From positions 1-64,000 of the forward strand of contig CAZBTJ010000007.1 of NCBI GenBank assembly GCA_964494325.1: 64,000 nucleotides of DNA. The letters run 5' to 3'. The position numbers and the translations under genes were made by a program. Source of the stretch: JAIPFM01 sp964494325 (lineage in GTDB: Bacteria > Planctomycetota > Phycisphaerae > Sedimentisphaerales > Anaerobacaceae). Positions 53,141 through 62,430 of this stretch are shown piece by piece; position 1 is the first letter of the stretch, and every line of letters starts with the position of its first letter. Under the pieces are notes generated by a model. It ran no database searches and was not told the origin of the DNA. It was given only the letters and a program-made list of their open reading frames with translations.

Positions 53141-54283
53141 ATGGCAGAACCAAAAAAACAGATTCGAGTCTTTGTGAGCGCGGCAGAGCCGAGCGGTGAA
53201 CGGCATTGCGCCAGCCTGATCAAGGCATGCTTAAGACTGGATCCCTCCATCGAGTTTGTGGGCATTGGGGGCCCCAAGATGGAGGCTGCCGGGTGTCACT
53301 TGCTGGAAAACACATCAGAAAAAGCAAGTATGCTGCACAATGCCCTGAAGGAAGTCGTGTTCTTCTGGAAACTGCTGCAACGTATCAAAAAGCTGTTTCG
53401 AGAAGATCCTGTGGACCTGGTCATTGTGTGTGATTCCCCGTCGTTCAATTTCCATGTGGCCAAGGCTGCCAAAAAAGCCGGGGCACAAACCATGTTCTAT
53501 GTGGCGCCCCAATTGTGGGCCTGGGCAGCCTGGCGAATCCACAAGCTGAAACGCTGCTGTGACAAGCTCTGTTGTATTCTGCCCTTTGAGGAAGCCTGGT
53601 TCAAAGAGCGAGACATGGATGCGGTATTTGTATCCAATCCCCTTTTGGACGAGGTGACTCAGGATCTGACGCCCCACATCAGAGACTATGCCACCTACGA
53701 TCCCAACCAAGTCAAGGTGGGCCTGATGCCGGGATCTCGATCTGCAGAAATTGACTTACTGTGGACACCCATGCAGGAGATTGCCCTTCAAATCAAACAG
53801 ACCTGTGCTCAGACCACATTTACAGCGGTGGCCGCAGATGAAGCCAGAAAGACAAAACTTGCCTCCCTCGAAATACCCGAATTTGACTGCGAATACACAG
53901 TAGATTCTGTCAGAGAAACAGCCAAACGTATGGATTTCTGCCTGGTGGCCAGTGGCAGTGCCACCGTGGAAGTCGCCACCGCAGGCTGCCCCATGGTTGT
54001 GATGTACAAGGCAAGCCGTTTGGGTTGGCACCTGGCTGCACGTTGGCTGATCAAGACACCCTACATGTCCTTGGTTAATATCCTGGCAAATCGGGAGATG
54101 GTACCTGAATTTATGCCATACTTCACCAGTATCGACCCGATTGTAGACACAGCGCGAACCTTGATCAAAAACCCGAAACAACTGGCACAAACCAGCCGTG
54201 ACCTGATAGGTATTACCCAACCTCTGGCCCAACAGAACACGGCAGACACAGTGGCAAAAATTGCACTGGATATGGTCTCATGA
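53141..54283 (+). CDS. lpxB: Lipid-A-disaccharide synthase
   Basis: 380 aa GT19 glycosyltransferase that joins UDP-diacylglucosamine and lipid X, at the inner membrane. VSAAEPSGERHCASLIKA, GIGGPKMEAAGCHLL, CDSPSFNFHVAKAAKK, YVAPQLWAWAAWRI, GLMPGSRSAEI and VASGSATVEVATAGCPMVV are family hallmarks. It shows that the organism makes lipid A and so has an outer membrane. The stop overlaps the start of the U32 gene by four bases. A weak TACAAT -10 lies at 53098-53103. Confidence 0.96.
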   Translation: MAEPKKQIRVFVSAAEPSGERHCASLIKACLRLDPSIEFVGIGGPKMEAAGCHLLENTSEKASMLHNALKEVVFFWKLLQRIKKLFREDPVDLVIVCDSPSFNFHVAKAAKKAGAQTMFYVAPQLWAWAAWRIHKLKRCCDKLCCILPFEEAWFKERDMDAVFVSNPLLDEVTQDLTPHIRDYATYDPNQVKVGLMPGSRSAEIDLLWTPMQEIALQIKQTCAQTTFTAVAADEARKTKLASLEIPEFDCEYTVDSVRETAKRMDFCLVASGSATVEVATAGCPMVVMYKASRLGWHLAARWLIKTPYMSLVNILANREMVPEFMPYFTSIDPIVDTARTLIKNPKQLAQTSRDLIGITQPLAQQNTADTVAKIALDMVS

Positions 54284-55482
54284 CAAAACCGGAACTCCTG
54301 GCTCCAGCAGGCACACTGGAAAAACTCAAATGGGCTGTGGCCTACGGGGCGGATGCTGTCTATTTTGGCACAAAATTTGGCTCCCTGCGCAGCTTTGCCG
54401 GTAACCTAACATTGGCCGAGGCCGCCGAAGGTCTGGCCCATCTGCATCAGCACAATCGCAAGGGGTATGTCACGCTCAACATCTACCCTTTCTCTGAAGA
54501 GTACGACCGGCTCGCTGCCACGGCCAAGGCACTAGACGACATGGGTGTAGACGCCCTGATTGCCGCCGACTTGGGCGTCTTATCGACCTTGACCCAATTG
54601 GGGCTCAAGGCAGACCTGCACATCAGTACGCAAGCCAATACAGTCAGTGCCCAAGCGGCAAAGGCGTATGGGGACCTGGGTGCCACGCGTGTCAATCTGG
54701 CTCGAGAATTGTCCCTGGAACGAATAAGCTCCATTCAATCGCAGGTTGCAGGCGTAATTGAGACAGAAGTGTTTGTCCACGGTGCCGTGTGTTTTTCTTA
54801 CTCCGGCCGATGCGCGATCAGCGATTACATGACGGGCTTTCGAGCCAATCATGGCGAATGCAAACACCCCTGCCGGTGGAAATACACCTTGATGGAAGAG
54901 AAACGGCCCGGTGAATACATGCCGGTGTATGAAGATGACCGAGGTCTGTACCTGTTTCACAACAAAGATCTGGCCTTGTACGAGTTTATCCCGGCCATGA
55001 CGGAGGCGGGTGTCAAAAGCTTTAAGATCGAGGGCCGCATGAAGTCTATTCACTACATTGCCAGTACCGTGGCCTTTTACAGACAGGTCATTGATGGCCA
55101 GATGTTCTCAAAAGAAGAGGCTTCTGCCCTGCTTGGCAGAATCCCCAACCGAGGGTATTCTACCGGCTTTATGAAGGGATCGATCACCTCTGAGGACTAC
55201 AGCCTTGAGAGAAGTGGATCTCAGGGCACAGCCAGATTTGTGGGCAATGTATGCGACCACGATAATCAGGACCGATCCATTGTGGAGGTACGTAATAAGA
55301 TGCAACCAGGTGACATATTGGAGGTACTGACACCCGACGGTATCCTGTCCACATTGACCTTGCCTGATCCCTTGATCAATCAGCATGACAGGGTCATTGA
55401 TGTGGCCAACAACTCACAATTTGTGCGCCTCGACGTGTCCTTGCCAAAATATACGGTATTGCGCCAGCTTACACAATTCTAA
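54280..55482 (+). CDS. U32 family peptidase / tRNA or rRNA hydroxylation-type protein
   Basis: 400 aa. The N-terminal barrel begins ELLAPAGTLEKLKWAVAYGADAVYFG. The U32 signature region carries ETEVFVHGAVCFSYSGRC, then ISDYMTGFRANHGECKHPCRW. The four cysteines C (VCFS), C (GRC), C (GEC), C (HPC) could hold an Fe-S cluster. KSFKIEGRMKS and a C-terminal beta-barrel domain follow. E. coli relatives (TrhP, RlhA) act in prephenate-dependent RNA hydroxylation; others were described as collagenases. Translationally coupled to lpxB by a four-base overlap. Confidence 0.88.
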   Translation: MTKPELLAPAGTLEKLKWAVAYGADAVYFGTKFGSLRSFAGNLTLAEAAEGLAHLHQHNRKGYVTLNIYPFSEEYDRLAATAKALDDMGVDALIAADLGVLSTLTQLGLKADLHISTQANTVSAQAAKAYGDLGATRVNLARELSLERISSIQSQVAGVIETEVFVHGAVCFSYSGRCAISDYMTGFRANHGECKHPCRWKYTLMEEKRPGEYMPVYEDDRGLYLFHNKDLALYEFIPAMTEAGVKSFKIEGRMKSIHYIASTVAFYRQVIDGQMFSKEEASALLGRIPNRGYSTGFMKGSITSEDYSLERSGSQGTARFVGNVCDHDNQDRSIVEVRNKMQPGDILEVLTPDGILSTLTLPDPLINQHDRVIDVANNSQFVRLDVSLPKYTVLRQLTQF

Positions 55483-55552
55483 CATCAGCCATTGCCTGTT
55501 CGGACAACGTTTTAACCCGGTTCGTCTCGCTAATCATAAAGAATACGCGCAT

Positions 55553-55583
55553 AAAAAAAGGCAGGCTGATACACAGCCTGCCT
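55553..55583 (-). terminator. Terminator of transketolase gene
   Basis: Perfect 10-bp stem AGGCAGGCTG (55559-55568) / CAGCCTGCCT (55574-55583) with a 5-base loop. The plus-strand A run 55553-55559 gives a U tail on the minus strand. Confidence 0.85.
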
Positions 55584-55611
55584 GAATTTGTTCCATACAC
55601 AGCCACAGTCA

Positions 55612-57627
55612 TTAGCCAACCAGGCTCTTGGCAGCCTTGACCACAGCATCTGTAGTAATACCAAAGGTCTCGAACACCTGCGATTGCGGCCCCGAGATCC
55701 CATAGCCGGACATGCCGATAAAGATGCCCTTGTCACCCATGTACTTGTGCCAACCCTGGTCAATTTGGGCTTCCACGGCCACTCTGGCTTTACAGGCCGG
55801 AGGAATGACTTCGTCCTTGTAGGCTTGATCCTGTCTGTCAAATAGTTCCCAGCATGGCATGCTAACTACCTGGACAGCAATACCCTCTGCTGCCAAAGTT
55901 TCCGAGGCCTTTAATGCCAACTCAACTTCAGAGCCGGTGGCCAGAAGGACCACATCCGGAGTATCAGCCTTTACAAGAACATAAGCACCCTTGACCAAAC
56001 CCGTCGCAGAACCGTACTTGGCCTGATCCAAAGTGGGCAGATTCTGACGCGTCAAACACATCGCTACAGGCCCATCGGCATGCTCCAGCACATACTTCCA
56101 CATCTGTACTGTTTCATTGGCATCTGCCGGACGGAATGTCAAGAGACCGGGCATGGCACGTAATGAGGCAATATGCTCAACCGGCTGATGCGTCGGACCA
56201 TCCTCACCCACACCAATACTATCATGTGTCAGCACAAAAATACTGGGATATTTTGCAATGGCAGCCACGCGCATCGCACCACGCATGTAATCGCTAAACA
56301 CCATAAAGGTGCCGCCATAGGCCCTTAAAAGGCCACTCACAGAAATCGCATTCAAGATGCTACCCATGGCGTGCTCACGAATGCCATAGCGAATGTAACG
56401 ACCCTCATAGCTGCCCTTCTGAAAATCTTTGGCCCCGCTAAACCATGTATTATTGGATGGCGTCAGGTCAGCAGACCCGCCCATAATCAATGGCAAATGA
56501 GGCATCACAGCTTCAAGCACCTTGCCGGAGGCTGACCGTGTGGCCAGTGAAGAGCCGGTCTCAAAGGTGGGCAGCACATCATCCAGGTTAACGGGCAATT
56601 TGCCAGCTTGAGCCTCTGTAATCTGCTTGGCCAGTTCAGGGTATTGGGCCGTATACTCGGCAAACATGGCATCCCACTGAGCCTCAATGGCCTTGCCCTG
56701 AGTCACGCAGTCACCCATGTGCGTCTTCACGTCATCTGGGACATAAAAACTTGTATCTGGATCCCAGCCAAAGCTCTCTTTCATCAAACGAATCTCATCA
56801 TCACCCAGAGGCGACCCATGAGCACCGTGGGTATCTTGCTTGTTTGGAGACCCGTACGCGATGTGGCCTTTGAGCTTGATCAAGGTGGGCTTATCAGATT
56901 GTGTCTTACCGCCCTCAACAGCCTTTTTGATGGCGTCAATCTCAGTACCGTCACCTTCTATGACAACCACATTCCAGTTATACGCCTCAAATCGCTTGGC
57001 CACATCCTCTGTGAATGACAAGCTGGTATCACCATCAATGGTGATACGATTGTCATCATATATCACCACCAGATTATCCAGGCCTAAATGCCCTGCCAGA
57101 GAGGCTGCTTCTGAAGAGATGCCCTCTTGAAGATCACCATCACCACAAATGGCATAAATATTATAATCAAAGATGGGAAAACCCTCTTTGTTGAACTGGC
57201 TGGCCAGGTACTTCTGAGCAATCGCCATGCCCACACCATTGGTAAACCCCTGCCCCAGAGGACCTGTTGTGACTTCAACACCAAGATCCAGATTGAATTC
57301 TGGATGGCCCGCTGTTTTGCTATTTAGCTGACGAAAATTCTTGAGATCATCCAAAGCCCAGTCATAACCGCACAGATGCAGCATAGAATAAATCAACATG
57401 CTTCCATGGCCGCCAGACAGGATAAAACGGTCTCTATTGATCCACTTGGGATTGGCCGGGCTGTGCTTCATAATCTGCTTAAACAGCACATACGCTGTGG
57501 GGGCCATTCCAATAGGCATGCCCGGGTGCCCGGATTTAGCCTTCTGCACGCCTTCTGCAGCCAGAAAACGAATCGTGTCAATACATAACCTATCTAGTTT
57601 TGATTTATCCAATTTTGCTCCACTCAT
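55612..57627 (-). CDS. tkt: Transketolase
   Basis: 671 aa thiamine-diphosphate enzyme of the pentose phosphate pathway. The N-terminal substrate/ThDP part shows KSGHPGMPIGMAPTAYVLF and the GDGDLQEGISSEAASLAGHL metal/ThDP motif. The middle Pyr domain has RYIRYGIREHAMGSILNAIS and THDSIGVGEDGPTHQPVEH. The C-terminal domain ends GPQSQVFETFGITTDAVVKAA. AGGAA lies 8 bases before ATG 57627. Monocistronic with its own terminator. Confidence 0.97.
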   Translation of the reverse strand: MSGAKLDKSKLDRLCIDTIRFLAAEGVQKAKSGHPGMPIGMAPTAYVLFKQIMKHSPANPKWINRDRFILSGGHGSMLIYSMLHLCGYDWALDDLKNFRQLNSKTAGHPEFNLDLGVEVTTGPLGQGFTNGVGMAIAQKYLASQFNKEGFPIFDYNIYAICGDGDLQEGISSEAASLAGHLGLDNLVVIYDDNRITIDGDTSLSFTEDVAKRFEAYNWNVVVIEGDGTEIDAIKKAVEGGKTQSDKPTLIKLKGHIAYGSPNKQDTHGAHGSPLGDDEIRLMKESFGWDPDTSFYVPDDVKTHMGDCVTQGKAIEAQWDAMFAEYTAQYPELAKQITEAQAGKLPVNLDDVLPTFETGSSLATRSASGKVLEAVMPHLPLIMGGSADLTPSNNTWFSGAKDFQKGSYEGRYIRYGIREHAMGSILNAISVSGLLRAYGGTFMVFSDYMRGAMRVAAIAKYPSIFVLTHDSIGVGEDGPTHQPVEHIASLRAMPGLLTFRPADANETVQMWKYVLEHADGPVAMCLTRQNLPTLDQAKYGSATGLVKGAYVLVKADTPDVVLLATGSEVELALKASETLAAEGIAVQVVSMPCWELFDRQDQAYKDEVIPPACKARVAVEAQIDQGWHKYMGDKGIFIGMSGYGISGPQSQVFETFGITTDAVVKAAKSLVG

Positions 57628-57690
57628 TGATAAATTCCTGTAAACAAAGAACTAATACTTAATTTGACTGACGATAAAAGACCCGAATCC

Positions 57691-57708
57691 TAACCGTGAA
57701 ACGTGAGT
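57691..57708. repeat. Short heptanucleotide-period repeat, AACCGTG type
   Basis: TAACCGT, GAAACGT, GAG: two and a half 7-base units, the same word family as 25684 and 19792, in the spacer upstream of tkt. The remainder of 57628-57891 shows no recognisable gene, only a 25-codon ATG frame at 57781 of doubtful meaning. Confidence 0.55.
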
Positions 57709-57891
57709 TTTGCAAGTTTTTTCCAGGCGGATCAGTCTACAGGCCAGCCTCAATTAAATCACATTTGGAGATTACCTGACCATGACGAAAACTGATCTAC
57801 CGCTGAAGCACGGTAAAATTGGACGTTTTCAACGGATTTTCTGCACTACTCTGAAGTAGTCAGGCCATTGGGGGATTGAGAGGAGCATGTC

Positions 57892-58359
57892 TTACAGGGT
57901 CTTTGTCATGCGACAATGGACTATCCCTGCTTCAAGAAACTCTTCCCCTGAAGTCACGTAGCCTAGCTGTTCGTAGAAAGACTGTGCTGAAATCTGGGCG
58001 TTGAGCCAAATGGCCGAGAGATTGGCTTTCCGAGCCATGGTTTCCAGGGCATCCATAATCGATTTGCCAATGCCCTGGCCACGATACTCCGGCAAAACAG
58101 CCACGCGGCCAATTTTGCCCTGTTTTTCGATATCAATGCGTCCGGTTCCAATCGGCGTGCGTTTGTCTTCTGCCAGAACATGTAAACAAAAGGCGTCACG
58201 ATCATCCATTTCGATGTCCAGAGGCACGTTCTGTTCCTGGACGAAGACGATCGTACGCACATCTTCAAGCGCGGACTGCCCCTCTTGCCAGAAAACTGTC
58301 TTGATGTCAAGCGATTGGTTCACGGATAAAAATCTAACATGGTTCTTTGACTGCGTCAA
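57892..58359 (-). CDS. GNAT-family N-acetyltransferase (ElaA-like)
   Basis: 155 aa. VRTIVFVQEQNVPLDIEMDD at the N-terminus, the acetyl-CoA loop RVAVLPEYRGQGIGKSIM, and SAQSFYEQLGYVTSGEEFLE at the C-terminus are those of ElaA/YjcF-type acetyltransferases of unknown substrate. The start is TTG 58359, which overlaps the TGA of the upstream CotH gene (TTGA), with GGGAG just before. That implies translational coupling to a secreted protein gene, an odd partnership. Confidence 0.88.
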   Translation of the reverse strand: MTQSKNHVRFLSVNQSLDIKTVFWQEGQSALEDVRTIVFVQEQNVPLDIEMDDRDAFCLHVLAEDKRTPIGTGRIDIEKQGKIGRVAVLPEYRGQGIGKSIMDALETMARKANLSAIWLNAQISAQSFYEQLGYVTSGEEFLEAGIVHCRMTKTL

Positions 58360-61300
58360 TAGCTCCCGGGCGACCCATCCTGTACAGCACTGGCACCCCA
58401 GGCTGCAGCCTGCCCCAGTCCACTCAGATCTTCGTTGATCAACTCAAGTGACAAACCGTCCCCGTCTGTGCCCGAATGCCACTTGTCGTCATAGGCAAAA
58501 TCGAGGATCACGCCCCGCCACATGTCTGCCACCTGAAGATCTTCCCCACCATTGCTCAACTTGCCTTTAAATTCACCGGCTATCTGATTCTGGAGACCAG
58601 ATCCATATCGCTCAACAAAGGCGTCCACGTTCTTGACAATCAGCAAAGAGTCGCCTGGAGACAAAGACTGAATCGCTGCGTCGGCAAAGTCAAAGCTGAT
58701 ACCTTGTGTAAATATCACAGCCGAGAGGTCCAGCGTCTCCGATCCAACGTGGGTCATCTCAATAAATTCAAAATCATCGTTGACATAAGGCGATCCAATC
58801 TGGGGATCGCGTGGATTAAACATGATCTCTGTGATTCTGAGTTGACCGTACATGGAGGTTGCCACAGAATCTGTCACGCTAAACTGCTCGGGCGCTGACC
58901 AATGTGACCAACGACCGGTTGTATCTTTCATCCGACAGCGAACACGATACGTGCCATCCGGCTTTACCACTGAAGAGGGAATCTGAATATGATTCACAAA
59001 AGGCGAGATCTCATCGGACTCCCAGACAGCATCGATTTCGTACAACCCCCGTCTGCCTATCACAATGACGGGCGTTTGATCATCTGGCTCACCCTCTGAA
59101 TCAGAACCTTCAGTCACGGTCAATCTCGCATCAAAGAAACAATCACTACTGCTTGACAGAGATAGATTAATCAAATGCACGGCCAGCACATTGGTGCCCT
59201 GCACAAGGAGGTCTTTATAGAGTGTCAAATCAATAGGGGCGAGATTTGTCACTTCCTTGTTGCCATTGGCATTGGCATTGTAGGCCAGATTACTCTCAAC
59301 CACGTTGTCAAGAACCACGCGCGTCCCATTCAGCCACACAGCCATGGCATCATCAAAGCGTGCCTCCAGAGTCATACTTCCAATGGGGAAATCTGTACTT
59401 ACCGAAAAGGTCTTACGCAAATACACGGTCGAATAGTTGTTCCGCATATCATCCAACACGGTCTCCACAAAACCCTCGCCATACCCAATGGGAGTTTGTC
59501 CCTGCAACCACTGGGTATCATCGTACCTAGGAACCCGCCAAAGCGTTTCAGATCCTGACGGTGCATTTTGACCCTTGTAGTATTTCCAGGTTTGCTGCTG
59601 GTCAAGCAGGGTATAGGTCGGACTGTTCGAACCAGAATCGCCTCCTGCTGCGTTGGGATCACTAAAGGGTTCAACCTCAGCAATACGCCACTTGACGGCA
59701 GCAAACGAAGCGTTACCCTGGGGATCACTAAAAGGAGACACTTCAAACACCAGGTCATTGGACGCATACCCAGACTGTCCCACATACTCAATCTCTGGCG
59801 TACTGGGAATGGCGTTGTCCAAAGCAATGTCTGCCATGCTGTCACCGCCCATACCCATCCAGTTTCTTCGATTGTGGGTGCAATACACCACGTAGTCCTT
59901 CATGAGTTGTATCATACCCTCAAAATCTTTGGTTGAACCAGCCTGATAGAAACGTCCGTACCCGGCTTTGCTGCCATTGACATAGTTGGATTGCATCACA
60001 GGGTTGTAGTCCCACATGGCCCGATCCACATCCACCGGAGACAAGCCGCCAAATGGGTCATGAATCACGGCGGCCAGTTCCTCAATCAGCTGTCCCAGTT
60101 GATCTGGATTGTAGAGCAAATCAAGAAACTCCCGCATCCGGTTTTTGTATTCGATTTCCAATCCATCACGATTGAAAATCCGGCCTGCATTAATAAAGGG
60201 CTCCTGGCCATTGCCATACATATTCTCAGCCCAGGTCAGATCCATGTCCCAGGGCAGCTGACTCCAGCGTTCAGACTCGGGATTGAGATAGAAGAAGTAG
60301 TTCTTGCCGTACCCAATATCACCATGGTGTATTCCCTCGACCACACAACGATAGCCATAGTAGGATTCTAAATTGACATTGTCTCGCCACCATGGCTCGG
60401 ATGCATTCCTGTATTGAGAGTTAAAGCTGTTTAAATCCGATCGATTGGTCACGGCCGTGGCACCCTGATTGTTCAATGTGCCACTGCCCCCCTCCATTTT
60501 GTACAGGTTGCCATCAGGCAGTTTGTGTTCATCCAGAAAACGGCCATCCATCTGTTCAAGGGTCATATAAAGACCCCAATAGTCACCGTCATATTGGGTG
60601 TCACCCACTTCGTCGGTGTCATCAATAATACGGAATTGCAGCCAGTTGGTTTTCGGGGAGGGAACGCCCATCATGTTGAACAGTCGGAATGACGCGGCTT
60701 CAAATATCCCCTGTTCCCCTCTGTGGTCAAAATTGCCCTGCTGAATGCAGGCAGACAAATTCAGCTTGTCCCAGGGGGTGCCATATTTCTTACCGTAATC
60801 ATCTCTTGCCTGGAATGAATGACCCTGATTAAAGTCAAACTTCCACATGTTTTTGCCCATGGCATATCGCCACACACCACCCCGTGCCCTATAGCGAATG
60901 TGATCATAAACTTCCCCATCATAGACCAAAGTACCCCACCATTTATACTCATCACCCCCATACCGCTGACGCCATGTGCAGGCCTCAACATCGGTTTGAC
61001 GGCTGATTAGATGATACACAGGGACGGCATTCATCACCTCTTCATTATAAAGTACTGGCGCCTCCTGACCCGGTCGAACCGCACCTTCCCACGAGGGCAC
61101 GCCATTGTAGACAAAGTAGGCAAAGTTTGGACAGGGATCATCGGGATACGGCGTTGTCACCATGGCCCCCAGAGTGTTAATCGCATTCACACGATACCGA
61201 ATCAGATGTCGGTTCTTCTGAATGGGTCCATTCAGCATGACCGAAAAGATGGAATCTCCGGCTTGCTGATCCCCATTTAGACCCTCATCGTTCATTGGCG

Positions 61301-62054
61301 CCGGCGTCCAGTTCCGGTGGTAATCGCTCTGTTCCAACCCCACATACTTCCCCGGCTCAACCACCTGGTACTGCGCGTACACACTGATAAAACCTTCTGG
61401 ATCTGTTATTTTGGCTGAAATAATAACAGCCTCACCGACCATGGGCTCCTTGGGTGTATGTTTTACCTGGCGAATAATCGGCGGGACAAAATTGGTGAAT
61501 ACACGGTTATTCACCTGCCCGGGCGTGGGGGCCGTCGATCGCCAGGCCCCTCCAAGGTCATTGTCCTCTGTCGCATTGAGCAATTGTATGGACACCCCGT
61601 TGCCTGCCTCGCTTGATGCCCTGCCCACTGTGGGCCAGGGAAATCCCGCGCCATAATCCACACGATCTACAACCTGTCCATCAGGATCAATCAATGTCAC
61701 CAACTCACCCTGATTACTTAATTTTCCGTCAAACGGACCAAAAATCTGGTTTACCGTCAAATTATTCCACTTGCTTCGCACCAGAGCCGGTGTCTGAGCC
61801 ACAACAACAAATCCACCTGGCTCAATCACCGCAGCATCAGGAAAACGAAAAACCACGCCATCATCAAGCGACCAGCCCTTCAGAGAAATCGAAGCTTGCC
61901 CCATGTTGAATATCTCTATGAACTCCACAGGCTCGGTCTTCACCTCCGGGTCATAGTGAATTTCATTGATGACCAGGTCGGACAACACCTCTTGAGAGAA
62001 GGCGGACGCAAAAAAGCAGAAAAGGATTATCAACACAGAAAGCACTGATCTCAT
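58356..62054 (-). CDS. Secreted CotH-kinase protein with two lamin-tail domains
   Basis: About 1232 aa from ATG 62054 (GAGGTG upstream; 62081 is the longer alternative). Signal peptide (SVLIILFCFFASAFS). Lamin-tail domain 1 at about 25-150 (LVINEIHYDPEVKTEPVEFI). CotH kinase-like domain at about 330-700 (IFEAASFRLFNMMGVPSPKT, WGLYMTLEQMDGRFL, LPWDMDLTWAENMYG), a family that includes atypical protein kinases of spore coats and secreted bacterial relatives. A Fn3-like and a galactose-binding-like module follow, and lamin-tail domain 2 at about 1085-1230 (LRITEIMFNPRDPQIGS). Typical of Planctomycetes/Verrucomicrobia exoproteins; function unknown, perhaps phosphorylating or organising extracellular matter. 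Confidence 0.85.
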   Translation of the reverse strand: MRSVLSVLIILFCFFASAFSQEVLSDLVINEIHYDPEVKTEPVEFIEIFNMGQASISLKGWSLDDGVVFRFPDAAVIEPGGFVVVAQTPALVRSKWNNLTVNQIFGPFDGKLSNQGELVTLIDPDGQVVDRVDYGAGFPWPTVGRASSEAGNGVSIQLLNATEDNDLGGAWRSTAPTPGQVNNRVFTNFVPPIIRQVKHTPKEPMVGEAVIISAKITDPEGFISVYAQYQVVEPGKYVGLEQSDYHRNWTPAPMNDEGLNGDQQAGDSIFSVMLNGPIQKNRHLIRYRVNAINTLGAMVTTPYPDDPCPNFAYFVYNGVPSWEGAVRPGQEAPVLYNEEVMNAVPVYHLISRQTDVEACTWRQRYGGDEYKWWGTLVYDGEVYDHIRYRARGGVWRYAMGKNMWKFDFNQGHSFQARDDYGKKYGTPWDKLNLSACIQQGNFDHRGEQGIFEAASFRLFNMMGVPSPKTNWLQFRIIDDTDEVGDTQYDGDYWGLYMTLEQMDGRFLDEHKLPDGNLYKMEGGSGTLNNQGATAVTNRSDLNSFNSQYRNASEPWWRDNVNLESYYGYRCVVEGIHHGDIGYGKNYFFYLNPESERWSQLPWDMDLTWAENMYGNGQEPFINAGRIFNRDGLEIEYKNRMREFLDLLYNPDQLGQLIEELAAVIHDPFGGLSPVDVDRAMWDYNPVMQSNYVNGSKAGYGRFYQAGSTKDFEGMIQLMKDYVVYCTHNRRNWMGMGGDSMADIALDNAIPSTPEIEYVGQSGYASNDLVFEVSPFSDPQGNASFAAVKWRIAEVEPFSDPNAAGGDSGSNSPTYTLLDQQQTWKYYKGQNAPSGSETLWRVPRYDDTQWLQGQTPIGYGEGFVETVLDDMRNNYSTVYLRKTFSVSTDFPIGSMTLEARFDDAMAVWLNGTRVVLDNVVESNLAYNANANGNKEVTNLAPIDLTLYKDLLVQGTNVLAVHLINLSLSSSSDCFFDARLTVTEGSDSEGEPDDQTPVIVIGRRGLYEIDAVWESDEISPFVNHIQIPSSVVKPDGTYRVRCRMKDTTGRWSHWSAPEQFSVTDSVATSMYGQLRITEIMFNPRDPQIGSPYVNDDFEFIEMTHVGSETLDLSAVIFTQGISFDFADAAIQSLSPGDSLLIVKNVDAFVERYGSGLQNQIAGEFKGKLSNGGEDLQVADMWRGVILDFAYDDKWHSGTDGDGLSLELINEDLSGLGQAAAWGASAVQDGSPGSY

Positions 62055-62430
62055 CACACACCTCAATTGGAACATCTTCAAAATTGAAAATCTAAAGACC
62101 TTTATTGTATCAAAAAATGATGCTAAATGAACTCAGTTTCCTTGAGTTTGTGGCCTTTTACCATGGCTAAAGCCCATATTCAGGTCCCACATCAACCCCC
62201 GTTTGGAATTTGACTTTATCCTAATGAAAAGACGATCGAAGACGAGCAGCCACACCTACTACCACAGCCAATTTGCCAGGTGTGATATGGTCGCCGTCCG
62301 CATCAATGGCTACACCTACTGTGAAATCGGCGAAGTCACCCCAGACTATCTGCAAACGCTTTTGGAAAAACTCATCCCTTAGCACCTTGGGGCAATCCAC
62401 ATTCATTGAGATGCCGTGCAAAGCAGTGCC
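62055..62430. other. Intergenic region between CotH and PQQ-propeller genes
   Basis: 376 bases. The CotH leader occupies the left part. The right part carries a plus-strand open stretch (62146-62382) described separately. No terminator hairpin for the upstream PQQ-propeller gene is evident. Confidence 0.35.
62224..62382 (+). CDS. Small ORF, 52 aa, or remnant of a longer gene
   Basis: The peptide starts MKRRSKTSSHTYYHSQF and ends VTPDYLQTLLEKLIP. The open frame extends upstream without a start codon to 62146 and still reads like protein (PWLKPIFRSHINPRLEFD). That suggests a decayed gene fragment rather than a fresh small gene. The end has a loose likeness to small transposase-accessory proteins of IS66 type, but not enough to name it. 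No ribosome site is present. Confidence 0.25.
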   Translation: MKRRSKTSSHTYYHSQFARCDMVAVRINGYTYCEIGEVTPDYLQTLLEKLIP

